NCBI RefSeq assembly: GCF_039555335.1
Contig: NW_027305504.1
Span: forward strand, 458,501-522,500
Source: Amphiura filiformis
Lineage: Eukaryota > Echinodermata > Ophiuroidea > Amphilepidida > Amphiuridae
Reading direction: 5' to 3'
DNA length: 64,000 nucleotides
The notes under the pieces were generated by a model. It was not told the DNA's origin. It worked only from the letters and a program-made list of their open reading frames with translations, and did no database searches. The position numbers and the translations under genes were made by a program. This document shows, in pieces, positions 31,201 through 41,600 of this stretch (position 1 is the first letter of the stretch; each line of letters begins with the position of its first letter).

Positions 31201-34200
31201 CAAACCTTAGGAGCCTACTGTAACTTAACCGTAGCCCAAATAACCTTTACCCTAACCCAGAATCTTGCTCTCCCTAGGGATATTGCAAAAATATACAATC
31301 TCCCACAAAAAATAGTTTTAAATTTTTTTTGGGTGATTTTTCTTCTTTTCTTTTTTTTTTTTCAGTGGGTTAATGGATCTGGAATAAGCTTATTCCAGAT
31401 CCCTTAAGGGGTGGGGTATGAACGTTTGGACAGTATTTATTATGGGACATTAGAGCACATCAGACATATCGAATTGCATTCTGAATACGAAGAATGTCCT
31501 TCTGATATCAAATAATTATGATTTTTGAAATTAGCAATGTAATACACATTTTATGGCAAATGATTAAAATTGATATTTTTGATATTTAACAGTACTTTCA
31601 AGTAAACTTTATAAATCTGATGATTTATACTTAAAGTGTATGTAGGTGGGATGAAAAGCCGACGATCAATTGAAAATGTTGACCTTTAAATTGAAGATAT
31701 GGATTTTTTTCCCCAAAACACCAAAAAAAATTAGGTCTTTTGGGGAAAAATCCATATCTTCAATATGAAAGGTCAAAATTTTCAATTGATCGCCTGCTTT
31801 TCCTCCCAGCTACATACACTTTAGGAATATGTCATTAGATTTATCAAATTTACTTCGAGGACTGTTATATATCAAAAATGTGAAAAATATCAAATTTTAA
31901 TAATTTGTCATAAAATTTATATTACATCGTGAATTTCAAAAAATGAAAATTATTTGATATCAGAAACTGCCAGAAAGACATTCTTCGTATTCAGAATACA
32001 ATTCGATATGTCTTTATATGCTCTCATGTCCCACAAAAAATACTGTCGAAACGCTCAAAAAGCTCATTCCAGATCCCTTAAGACAATCTATGGACCCATT
32101 TTGATGTTCTAATTTGAAAAAAAAAGTGCATTTTTATTATGATAGAGGAATGAGGTAAACACAAATTATACTTTTGCACACTAGATAACAAATTGTAAAT
32201 TTTCCATAATTTTTAAAATTTTTACCAAATTAACTATGAAGATACTTCATAATAAGTCCACAGGTTCCCCAAATCCTCCGAAAAAATAGAAAAAATCTTG
32301 CAAAAAAAAATGTTACAAAAAAAATTGTAATTTTTTTTTAAATAATCCTTGCACCATCTGCTATGACATAATATGGAAAAAATAAAGAGGAAAAAAGAGA
32401 GGAGAAAGAGGGAGAGGAGGGGCTGAGAGATGGGGAATCCATACGATATGCAATACCATACGATTATTATCAATAAGCCTGGCAAAAATTGTCTATTTGG
32501 GCCCCCCAGTGCAAGGAAATTTGGTGGATTTGGGCCCCCACCCCATACAGGCTTGCCCCCCCCCCCCCCTGGAAAAAAAATCCCAGCTACGCCGCTGCAC
32601 ATCAGTGACCTCTCTGTACTTTTGCCAGAGCTTTCCAGTGTATGTATAAAAATCTCAACTTCTTTTGAGAGAAGTGGCAGATGAGGCTATGGATCACGAA
32701 ATGTTCCTTGAAACAAATACACATATGAAGTAATAAACGTGTTTGGCAATGTTCCATACTGTACAATCTATTACCGTAATATATTAAAAATAATAATAAT
32801 AATTATGAACCGGTACAATTATTTATAAATGGGTCCAGGGTCCAAAGTCTAAACAAAACACTAACAAATCATGACCACTGTTTACAATCAAATGAATGAA
32901 TGAACAAATTAATGAATTTGTGAATAAATTAAATAAATTAATAAAACATGTTTTAAAAATAAATACAATTTTTTTTTATAAGTTTTGTGACATATTCAAA
33001 TTCCATGCCCTTCAGTGAACTCAACATTCACTCATCAATTAAATCCGTCCATAATAATTAAACTGTAAATCATATTGATTGAGGTTCACCCTGGGTCATG
33101 AGAACTGATGATTGAACAATCAGTACACATACACTATCCATCATTATGATCATATCAGCGCCGCGCGATAATCCTCACCCCTCCACCGAATGGAACATTC
33201 CGTCAGTCAGCAATGACGTTTTGTTTATTTTCGCATAATTATGTAAAGACCTTGATAGACGCGAGTGCGGCTGACATCCCATCTTTAAACCATTTCGAAT
33301 TGTTTACAACCCGACAAATAATTCACTGCATGTGCAAATTTTACGCAGTTTTCCTTTGAAATGTCAATATAATACGCTTAAACATCTCTGTTCCTACGTA
33401 CTACGAACTTTTCATCCGAAATTTGCGACATGGAAAATGTCAAAATCAAGGCTGATTTTCGAGTACGAAATTGCCGAAACCTCATTGACAAACCACACAA
33501 CAATGTCGCAATCCAAAGCACGAACCCGCGGTAAACACGGAGGTAAACAAGAAAACTACGGTGACAATATCAACGTCCTTGACGATTTACACTTCATTTT
33601 TGATATTTTATGAGCGAAATAACGACATGTGTAACGCAACCAGTATAAAAATCCTTGATAAAACGGCATTTCTTGTTCAAATTGGCCGTTTGCCACGCGG
33701 GCACTTCGGCAAAAAAATCGATGCCTATAATTGCATGCAGTATAGTACGAATTCCATGAAAATCATGGAAGCTATGACTGCGTGACGCCTGAAACACTGA
33801 AAATGAAAACCAACAACTACGTACACAACGCAAAAGCTTCATATTCGTACATTCACACACATTCAACAAACAAAATCGTCCTGAAACAGTGGCTAATAGT
33901 ATAGTATTCACGGAAACTGCCACCTGAACTGGGTCAATGTCGCTATATCGAAAACAGCAATGGCATGAAAGGAATTACCCATGAAAGCCTTGCTCCAACA
34001 TGCAACAGTCAGCATTGATGCAGTATTCCAGTACTTTCCCCACCCTTCAATATCTTGGAGAACTGTTGGCTTGTCAATTTTCGGAATAATTGCCCCGATC
34101 CCTGGGACAAGGGCATCAATAATACAATGAATGGGAAACTTTTATTTATATGGCAGCAAAGACCAGTATCATGACTAAGACTGTTGGTAAATGAATTTAG

Positions 34201-37200
34201 TCTTTTTCCCCCACAAACAGTAGTATATTGTACATGTAGACAACTTGCCATCCCATATCATATCCCTGTCTGGATTACTTTCACCAGCTGAAGAGTAATG
34301 GAAGATAGGAAGAAGTGTTGGACAGTACCAGAATCACAAAATATTCATTGCTGAATCATGTTACATGGTCAAAATTTTGTTTCGCAGTGCACAAATCAAT
34401 CTTGATTCTTGCAGAATAAATTTGCGGGAATCATTTGATTCTCGCAAATCATCTTCTGTGTAAACTACAAACGTTGTCCGGGGTTATTGTCAGGTACATT
34501 GTACATACAACATAAGAATTCCAATTGTCCCGCTATTTCGGAAGACAATCCAGCACAACATTTCACCATCTTTCTTTCTTTCAACAATTCTCCATGCCAC
34601 CAGAAGCTACCAGATAAGGCCCTTCAGAGAAACAAGCCAAATTTTAAACTAAACCTCCCAACCGCTGGTGCAGTACCAGATAACAAAATGCTATCAAAAC
34701 ATTTTACTAAAACACATAAGATTAGTTACATGAGCTAAAATTAATAAGCAACCTTCCTAGATGCAGAGTGTGCAGATAGGTTTGGAAAGCTACATGCCGG
34801 GGCTACATGCACTGGAGAAAATCTACATGTACATGCGAGTGATGCATATGAAGTAAATCCCTGGGAGTAAATCGAGCCGATTCCAATCGAGCCCTGCTAC
34901 CAACAAGCTTTTATCAAACTATAATTTTAATGGTATAGGCCTGCAGTAGTCTAGCTATCCAAGCTGTTGCTATACAGTATTCAAGGAACACTATCATGCA
35001 AATTTATCAGCCTATCATGGAAATTATTTGGGGAATTTGATCCCATTTATCACGAAGTGTCACTTCCTGGGTTGTTAACTCACACCCCTTTGGCTTTATC
35101 AGAGCTCTTTTGCACTTTTCGATATGTTGCACACTGAAGTGGGGTTTTGATTGATATCACATGAAATATAGGCACCTCACTCTGTCGCATCGCATGACCC
35201 TGGTGACCTGTAGGCTGTAGCCCATGGCACTAAACATTGTATCGGAATTACTCAATATTAAAATTTTCTAATTTTGTGTTCATCATGGAACTCTCAGTAT
35301 GGCAACAACTTGCGGGTAGCATCACGAGGGTGTACAACAGTTACAACGTCAACATGATCAGAACTGACCAGTCCCATTTGCGCAATAACACACGTTCGCG
35401 TCTACCTCCTATGCCACATCAAAGCGGTGGGAAAGTTGTACGATGAACACATGGATCAGAATGGATAAGCTGCAACTATTATATCATAGTACAATTGCCA
35501 ACAATTGACTTGAAATGGTAGGGTTTTCTCCTGTATAAAATTATTTTTGAGCCAGATGTGTGCGAAGTTGTGTAACCGCTAGATGATCTAATTTTTACGG
35601 TATGTTACACTAGTTAGCAAGAGGAAGAAAAATCATGATCACATGTCTTGCATGATCAAGGGTTACTCTCCATTCCTGTCCAGCAACAAGTTCAGCAGAT
35701 CCCACCACAGCCTTCAAAGATCAACAACAAAATTATAGCTTTCAGAAACGTTCTTCAGCAGTCTGTCGATTTGTTGCTGCTAATGCTATAAACATGTACG
35801 ATAAGTGTGGTTCTGAATGGCTAGTTGAATCAGGGAAGTGACACTTTCCTGGTTGAATCACATCATCACCTTCATTGATCCAGCTGCATAGCATCATGTA
35901 ACCTTTTTTTATGCGATAATCAGACAGAGCAGTCCAACACCGCTGAAGAACTTTGCTGAATACTGTAGATACTTCAGCTGCTGCAGGAACTAACTCGTAC
36001 GACCCCAAAATATATCCTGGTCGGGATCCTGGTAGGCCTAATCTTGGTTCCAGACGGCATCCAATGTGCTCCTTTGTCTCAAAACAAACCAGACACACTG
36101 GCTTATTAGTTTAGAAATGACGGAGCTGCCATCTGAAACCGAGACTAACCCCACAACTACATGTACATGTCCTATCATTCATGTCTATAAATTCCGTACT
36201 ATGTAGGACTGCTGAGAAGAATTCCAGTAAAAATGCATTTAGTCAATTCTGGCAGAACACTGCAACAAAGCCTGATCCGGCATCATGTTAGCCCGAAACG
36301 AACTTACAGCCTTCTCTTTCCTATCCTCACTCATCATGGAGATATCACCCTGGTGGAAATCGTAGTGAAGAGGCCCAAGGGGAAATTTGGTCCAAATACT
36401 TCAGAGTTCGGTACTCCAGTATCAGTCACATTTGAGGAAGAATCATCAGCACGGCCCGGACATCTTCGCACAGGAGAACAGCATGTTTAAAAGCAACACT
36501 AGATGCTATAGAAATTATCTTAATGTTCTCACTGTTCTGCTGTATACATGTACATTTATGCACCATGGCACATACATGTAGAATAGCTGGAATGGAGAGA
36601 TGGTCAAGATTGTTGCAGTTGCACATGACACTGCATATTGAGTAAACTAAATCTGACAGAAAATTAATCCTTTTCCCATTTTTTCCTTCATGATTGATCG
36701 TCAAGCTACAAGTGTACGCAATGTGTTACCCGATTTGTTTGACTTTTTAAATATATTTCTATTTCGCATCGAGCACTGTTGACTGTTGTACTTGTACGAG
36801 GAGGAATCTTTATCAAAACATAGCAAAATTCCAAGATGGCGACGATGCAATTAGTGTGAGAAAAAATTCAACAACACACATGACGAGTAAATTCAAAGTA
36901 TGAAAATTTAACTTACCGAAATAGATTCATCGAACTTAGACGGTCTCTTCATCTTGGTAGGGGCTGGAAAATATAATGAATAATGAGTAATGATTATCAA
37001 CTACCCACAGAACCTAAAATACAAGGATATATGTGCCTATTTTTTTTTCTGAAGATCGTAAATTTAAAATTCACACGTTGGTGTGACGCGACGCTTTTAA
37101 TACGTTTGAAACGATATGAAAAAGTTAGCAAAATCAGCTTCATGATCATTGTACTACCAGTTTAAAGTCGTGCAAAACAGCGAATTAATATTATAAACAC

Positions 37201-37409
37201 AATTTTTGGTCTAGCTGTCAATAACATTCGTCAAATTTTCTAAAAGCAAATAGTTTAATTCGAATGTTTTTACTTTTACATCCGGTAAATTTTGCAATGG
37301 TGAGCAAATTAAGCAGACTGGCACGAAAAACGTGCCAGAAAACCTCTGCTTTCCAGCAATCTACAAAGTAAATGTCCGAAAACTTACCGGCAAATACGTC
37401 ACTAGACAT
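28012..37409 (-). CDS. PHF13/PHF23: PHF13/PHF23-like PHD-finger protein (five exons, 188 aa)
   Basis: This is the join, on the minus strand, of 37409-37388, 36963-36917, 30490-30410, 29308-29128 and 28247-28012; 567 nt including the stop, with all junctions GT-AG and in phase. PHF13 (SPOC1) and PHF23 are nuclear readers of H3K4me3. The N-terminal part has [16 protein letters not shown], matching the family's KRRRTVEDFNKFCTFVLAY block, then a Ser/Asp-rich segment and a basic PPKRERG. The PHD finger spans residues 116-163, with zinc ligands C119, C121, C133, C136, H141, C144, C158 and C161. The methyl-lysine pocket residues F125, M130 and W139 are conserved. The tail is basic. Vertebrate proteins are 300-400 aa, so the linker here is much shorter. 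Confidence 0.93.
28347..28689. mobile_element. TTAA-type MITE, family C, complete copy
   Basis: The left end TTAAAGGAGTATTTCGTGATCC and right end GGATCACGAAATGCCCCTTTAA are inverted with TTAA edges. The centre is a perfect palindrome around TTCTGGTGCACCAGAA. Partial or complete relatives are at 30841, 32600, 38343 and 55024. It lies in the intron 100 bp upstream of the PHD exon. Confidence 0.88.
29128..29308 (-). CDS. PHF13/PHF23: PHF13/23-like exon 4: Ser/Asp-rich linker
   Basis: On the minus strand the acceptor is GTGTGTTTACAG and the donor AGAG|GTAAGAC. It is entered in phase 0 and leaves phase 1 (181 nt). It encodes [15 protein letters not shown], a Ser/Asn/Asp run ([17 protein letters not shown]), a Pro/Val stretch and the basic FRPPKRERG. 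The basic patch may be a nuclear localisation signal. Confidence 0.88.
29856..30148. mobile_element. hAT-like MITE (CAGGGCCGGATTTACC termini)
   Basis: The left terminus CAGGGCCGGATTTACC is inverted at the right as GGTAAATCCGGTTCGTG. The GC-rich inner ends mirror each other (GGGCCCGGGCCCCCAAAATT / GGGGGCCTCCAAATTTTGGC). Flanks TGATGCAC and TGATGTTG agree at 5 of 8 positions, consistent with a decayed target duplication. Confidence 0.75.
30410..30490 (-). CDS. PHF13/PHF23: PHF13/23-like exon 3: conserved N-terminal block
   Basis: On the minus strand the acceptor is TTTTTCTTTTCAG and the donor GCA|GTAAGT. It is 81 nt, phase 0 at both ends. It encodes [20 protein letters not shown] then ASLHNEA. 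The family's conserved KRR.T..DF..FC.FVLAY motif is recognisable. Confidence 0.9.
30841..31025. mobile_element. Family C MITE, left half (interrupted)
   Basis: It resembles the left half of the copy at 28347 (AAAGGAGTATTTGTGATTG, then a decayed match through the TTTCATTCT centre). The sequence then diverges; the matching right half appears at 32600-32712. Confidence 0.65.
31370..31407. repeat. 28-nt perfect palindrome between two TTAA sites
   Basis: Positions 31375-31402 are a perfect palindrome with half-site GGATCTGGAATAAG. TTAA flanks it at 31370-31373 and 31404-31407. The half-site equals the right terminal inverted repeat of the adjacent family A element (CATTCCAGATCCCTTAA). Confidence 0.85.
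31404..32081. mobile_element. TTAA-type foldback MITE, family A, copy 2
   Basis: It starts TTAAGGGGTGGGGTATGAACG and ends CATTCCAGATCCCTTAA, with TTAA at both edges. The two arms of about 310 bp are inverted copies (shared blocks CGACGATCAATTGAAAA, AGCACATCAGACATATCGAA). It is the same family as 6007-6642 but in opposite orientation. It is non-coding. Confidence 0.9.
32600..32712. mobile_element. Family C MITE, right half (interrupted)
   Basis: AAAAATCTCAACTTCTTTTG ... GAGGCTATGGATCACGAAATG corresponds to the right end of the copy at 28347. Together with 30841-31025 it looks like one element split by 1.6 kb of later insertions. Confidence 0.65.
36831..36847 (+). promoter_or_regulatory. Possible YY1-type site
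   Basis: CCAAGATGGCGACGATG matches the AAGATGGCGGC-type YY1 consensus. It lies in intron 2 of the PHF13/23-like gene, about 560 bp downstream of the start codon in gene direction. YY1-like sites near transcription starts are common, but nothing here shows binding. Confidence 0.3.
36917..36963 (-). CDS. PHF13/PHF23: PHF13/23-like exon 2
   Basis: On the minus strand the acceptor is ATATTTTCCAG and the donor TCG|GTAAGT. Two bases complete Ala; it then encodes [15 protein letters not shown]. It leaves phase 0. An internal ATG at 36952 could start a shorter protein, but exon 1 joins in frame. Confidence 0.82.
37388..37409 (-). CDS. PHF13/PHF23: PHF13/23-like exon 1: start codon
   Basis: ATG at 37409-37407, minus strand, in the context ATCATGT. 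It encodes MSSDVFA and one base of the next codon, then donor CCG|GTAAGT. The choice rests on the in-phase junction to exon 2. The 5' UTR and promoter lie at higher coordinates; a GC-box-like GGGGGCGTG occurs near 37571. Confidence 0.78.
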
Positions 37410-37866
37410 GATGACACGTAGTTCGTGTAATGTTTTCCTTCATAAATCTCTAAAATAGGAAATATTTATCAAATTTTGATTCGGACGTTGTGAATTTTCA
37501 AAACAAACACTCGCTCATTTGACTGAAAATTGATGTACAATGAGTTTATTTCCCAGAGTTCCAAGCAGCGGGGGCGTGACCCCGAATAATTTACATACAT
37601 AATTAATTATTTTGTAAACAAGATTGACGGATCCATTTCATCAAGGGGGTGCAAACGTTATTCATGTTGATGTGGTTTCTCAATATCAATTGACTAATTT
37701 TCAAATCAATATAAAAAGTTTAAATAGATTTATAAATTATCTGTCAATAATACAAATATCAAATAAAACAGCAAGAATATATTTTTTTAAATAATAATCT
37801 CGTTATCAGATTATTGTTTTATAAGCACATTCATTAATATATTCTTGTTAGTATTATCAATTATTA

Positions 37867-37900
37867 TCAATTAATAGTATTATTATTGTTATTAATTATT

Positions 37901-37951
<51 letters not shown>

Positions 37952-37973
37952 ATCATTATTATTATTATTATTA
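37867..37973 (+). repeat. Trinucleotide microsatellite (TTG)n with (ATT)n flanks
   Basis: Compound simple repeat: ATT/TTG, about 18 TTG units, then ATT units. The open frames of poly-Val or poly-Thr across it are artefacts. Confidence 0.95.
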
Positions 37974-38660
37974 AAGGGTTCAACAAAAATAACCCCAAAT
38001 TACAGTGCAGGTTGACAATTTTCCTATGGGATTTTCTAAATTGTGCAATCGATTGGGGGGAGGACAACGTGCCCATAATGACGCTACGCCACTGTCCACG
38101 GGCGGGGGGTCAACAAAGGTCCACTTTTGGTAGCTCTCTTTATTTCAATAAGAAGGTAAAGTGGGAGAAAAACTGACAAAAGGTCGACTTTTGTTGACAC
38201 GGCATTTTAAAAAGTCCAAAAGGGCACTTTGTATCTGCGCAAGCACACTTTTCAGTAAGAAATGTACACTTTTTGGAAGTCTCGCACCAACAGCCAAAAT
38301 AGCCAGTGTGATTTCTTACACGTTATCTTGTTATTTCTGCTTATATGAGTATTTTGTGATCCTAACATCCTCTTTATATGACAATTTTGATATGATACCC
38401 ACAAAAAAAGCTTATTTAAAAAATTTCAGTTGATTCCGATTTTGCGTCGGTTTACGAATTATGCATGAGTATACTGTAGGCCCTACTGGTAGGGGAGAGT
38501 TCGCCCTATTTGTTCTGATTAGCCCATGTGAAAGCCCTATATCGAGCTATACGACCACAATCCCAGAACTATAGGCCTTACAATAAGCAACAGGATAGAA
38601 CAAACAAAAACATTTTGCAACTAGTGGCGAACTTGCCCCATATTGGGGCACGTTACTAGT
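37974..38660. other. Intergenic stretch with a family C MITE fragment
   Basis: It contains ACGCTACGCCACTG near 38080 (like a hAT-MITE end) and, at 38343-38465, the left part of a family C MITE (GAGTATTTTGTGATCCTAACATCC). I see no gene. Confidence 0.55.
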
Positions 38661-41600
38661 AATATCAGCATGGAGAAAGCTACTGCATCAATTATCTGTT
38701 ATCAATAGAAGATGGCTACTTTGTCAATACTGTTATCAGCAGTAGATAGCTATATACATATATATCAGCAGTAGAAAGCTACTGCATCAATAATGTTATC
38801 AATATAGAAGACGACTATATACTTCATCGATATTGTTATAATATACTGATACTGATATTAGTAGAAAGCAATTACATCAATACTGTTGTCAGCAGTAGAT
38901 AGCTACTTCATTATACTGTTATCAGCAAGCAGTAGATCATTATACTGTTATCAGCAGTAGAAAGCTACGTCATCAACATGATCAATTTTGTTATAGAAAC
39001 ACTTCTTCATCAATACTGTTATCAACACTAAATACCTACTTCATCCGTATTCTAATAGATAGCTACCGGTACTTCATCAATACTGTTATCAACAGTAGAT
39101 GGCTACTTTATCAATACTGTTATCAGCAATTAGATAGCTACTTCATCATACTGTTTATCAGCAGTAGATGGCTACTTCATCAATACTGTTATCAGCAGTC
39201 GATGGCCACTTCATCAATACTGCTATCAGCAGTAGCTAGTATTTTCAGCAATACTGTTATCAGTAGTAGATAGCTACCTCGTCAACACTGTTATCAGCAG
39301 TAGATAGCTACTTCATCAATACTGCTATCAGCAGTAGATAGTATACTTCCGCAATAATGTTATTAGCAGTAGATAGCTACCTCGTCAATACTGTTATCAG
39401 CAGTAGATAGCTACTTCATCAATACTGTTATCAGCATTAGATGGCTACTTCGTAAGTACTGTTATCAGCAGTAGATGGCTACTTCATCAATACTGTTATC
39501 AGCAGTAGACGGCTACTTCATCAATACTGTTATCAGCAGTAGCTAGTATTTCAGCAATACTGTTGTCAGTAGTATATAGCTACCTCGTCAACACTGTTAT
39601 CAGCAGTAGATAGCTACTTCATCAATACTGTTATCAAAAGTAGATGACTACTTCATCAATACTGTTATCAGTAGTAGATGACTACTTCATCAATACTGTT
39701 ATCAAAAGTAGATGACTACTTCATCAATACTGTTATCAGTAGTAGATGACTACTTCATCGGTAGTAGATAGCTACTTCATCAACACTGTTATCAACAGTA
39801 GATGGCCACTTCATCAATACTGTTATCAGCAGTAGATGACTACTTCATCAATACTGTTATCAGTAGTAGATGACTACTTCATCAATACTGTTATCGGTAG
39901 TAGATAGCTACTTCATCAACACTGTTATCAGCAGTAGATAGTTACTTCATCAATACTGTTATCAAAATTAGATGACTACTTCATCAATACTGTTATCAGT
40001 AGTAGATGACTACTTCATCAATACTGTTATCGGTAGTAGATGGCTACTTCATCAATACTGTTATCAGCAGTAGATGGCTACTTCATCAATACTGTTATCA
40101 GTAGTAGATGACTACTTCATCAATACTGCTATCAGCAGTAGATAGTACTTCCACAATACTGTTATTAGCAGTAGATAGCTACCTCGTCAACACTGTTATC
40201 AGCAGTAGATAGCTACTTCATCAATACTTTTATCAGCATTAGATGGCTACTTCATCAGTACTGTTATCAGCAGTAGAGGGCTACTTCATCAATACTATTA
40301 TCAGCAGTAGATGGCTACTTCATCAATACTGTTATCAGTAGTAGATGGCCACTTCATCAATACTGCTATCAGCAGTAGCTAGTATTTCAGCAATACTGTT
40401 ATCAGTAGTAGATAGCTACCTCGTCAACACTGTTATCAGCAGTAGATAGCTACTTCATCAATACTGTTATCAAAAGTAGTTGACTACTTCATCAATACTG
40501 TTATCAAAAGTAGATGACTACTTCATCAATACTGTTATCGGTAGTAGATAGCTACTTCATCAACACTGTTATCAGCAGTAGATGGCGGGGACAGGTAAAT
40601 GGCGAGTTAAGAATGGGCGAGTTAGATGAAAGCGAGTTAGAATGGCGAGTTACCCCCTGCAGAGATTAAAGAATGACCCCTGCTGAGAATACAACAAGTC
40701 CCTCCGGCGAGTTAAGGTTTTTACGGCAAGTCCCCCCGGCGAGTTAAGATTTTTACGACAAGTCCTGCCGGCGAGTTACGACAAGTCCTATCAGTGAGTT
40801 AAGATTTACAGCAAGTCCCGCCGGCGAGTTACGACAAGTCTTGAAGCGAGTTAAGATTTTTACAACAAGTCCCATTGGCGAGTTACGATTTATAATATTC
40901 CAATAAGTCGTAACTCGCTTGCGAGACTTAATGGTAAGACTTGACGGCATTATTGTAACTCGCTACAGGACTTGATGGTGTTGTTGTAACTTGCTAAGAG
41001 GACTTGATGGTGTTGTCGTAACTCGCTTTTGGGACTTGTTGGTGTTGTCGTAACTCGCTTGTGGGACTTGTTGGTGTTGTCATAACTCGCTGATTGGACT
41101 TGATGGCTTTGTCGTAACTCGCCTTTAGCTTGCTTCATGGGGGGTAATTGACAAAAAACCGAATCTCTGTGGGGGGTAACTCGCCTTTTTAACTCGCTTT
41201 TCTTTAACTCGCCTTTTTTTAACTCGCCTAGTTATAGCTCCCGTAGATGGCCACTTCATCAATACTGTTATCAGCAGTAGATGACTACTTCATCAATACT
41301 GTTATCAGTAGTAGATGACTACTTCATCAATACTGTTATCGGTAGTAGATAGCTACTTCATCAATACTGTTATCAGCAGTAGATAGCTACTTCATCAATA
41401 CTGTTATCAGCAGTAGATAACTACTTCATCAATACTGTTATCAGTAGTAGATGACTACTTCATCAATACTGTTATCGGTAGTAGATGACTACTTCATCAA
41501 TACTGTTATCAGTAGTAGATGACTACTTCATCAATACTGTTATCAGTAGTAGATGGCCACTTCATCAATATTGTTATCAGCAGTAGATGACTACTTCATC

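Larger units (their letters stand above)
30491..36916 (-). other. PHF13/23-like intron 2 (6.4 kb)
   Basis: It contains the split family C MITE (30841-32712), the family A MITE copy 2 (31404-32081) and the micro-palindrome at 31370-31407. The rest, including a more CpG-rich stretch around 33130-33900 and 34000-36900, carries short open frames with no recognisable domain. A CCAAGATGGCGACG motif lies at 36831-36844. Confidence 0.65.

Noticed and set aside
32234-32602. 122-codon minus-strand Gly-rich frame
   Set aside because: It arises from a G/C homopolymer-rich repeat end and lacks any domain.
33332-33613. 93-codon open frame in PHF intron 2 in a CpG-richer stretch
   Set aside because: No domain, no convincing splice sites and no repeat identity; it could be a host exon only with transcript support.
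37886-38176. Poly-Val frame
   Set aside because: Translation of the (TTG)n microsatellite.
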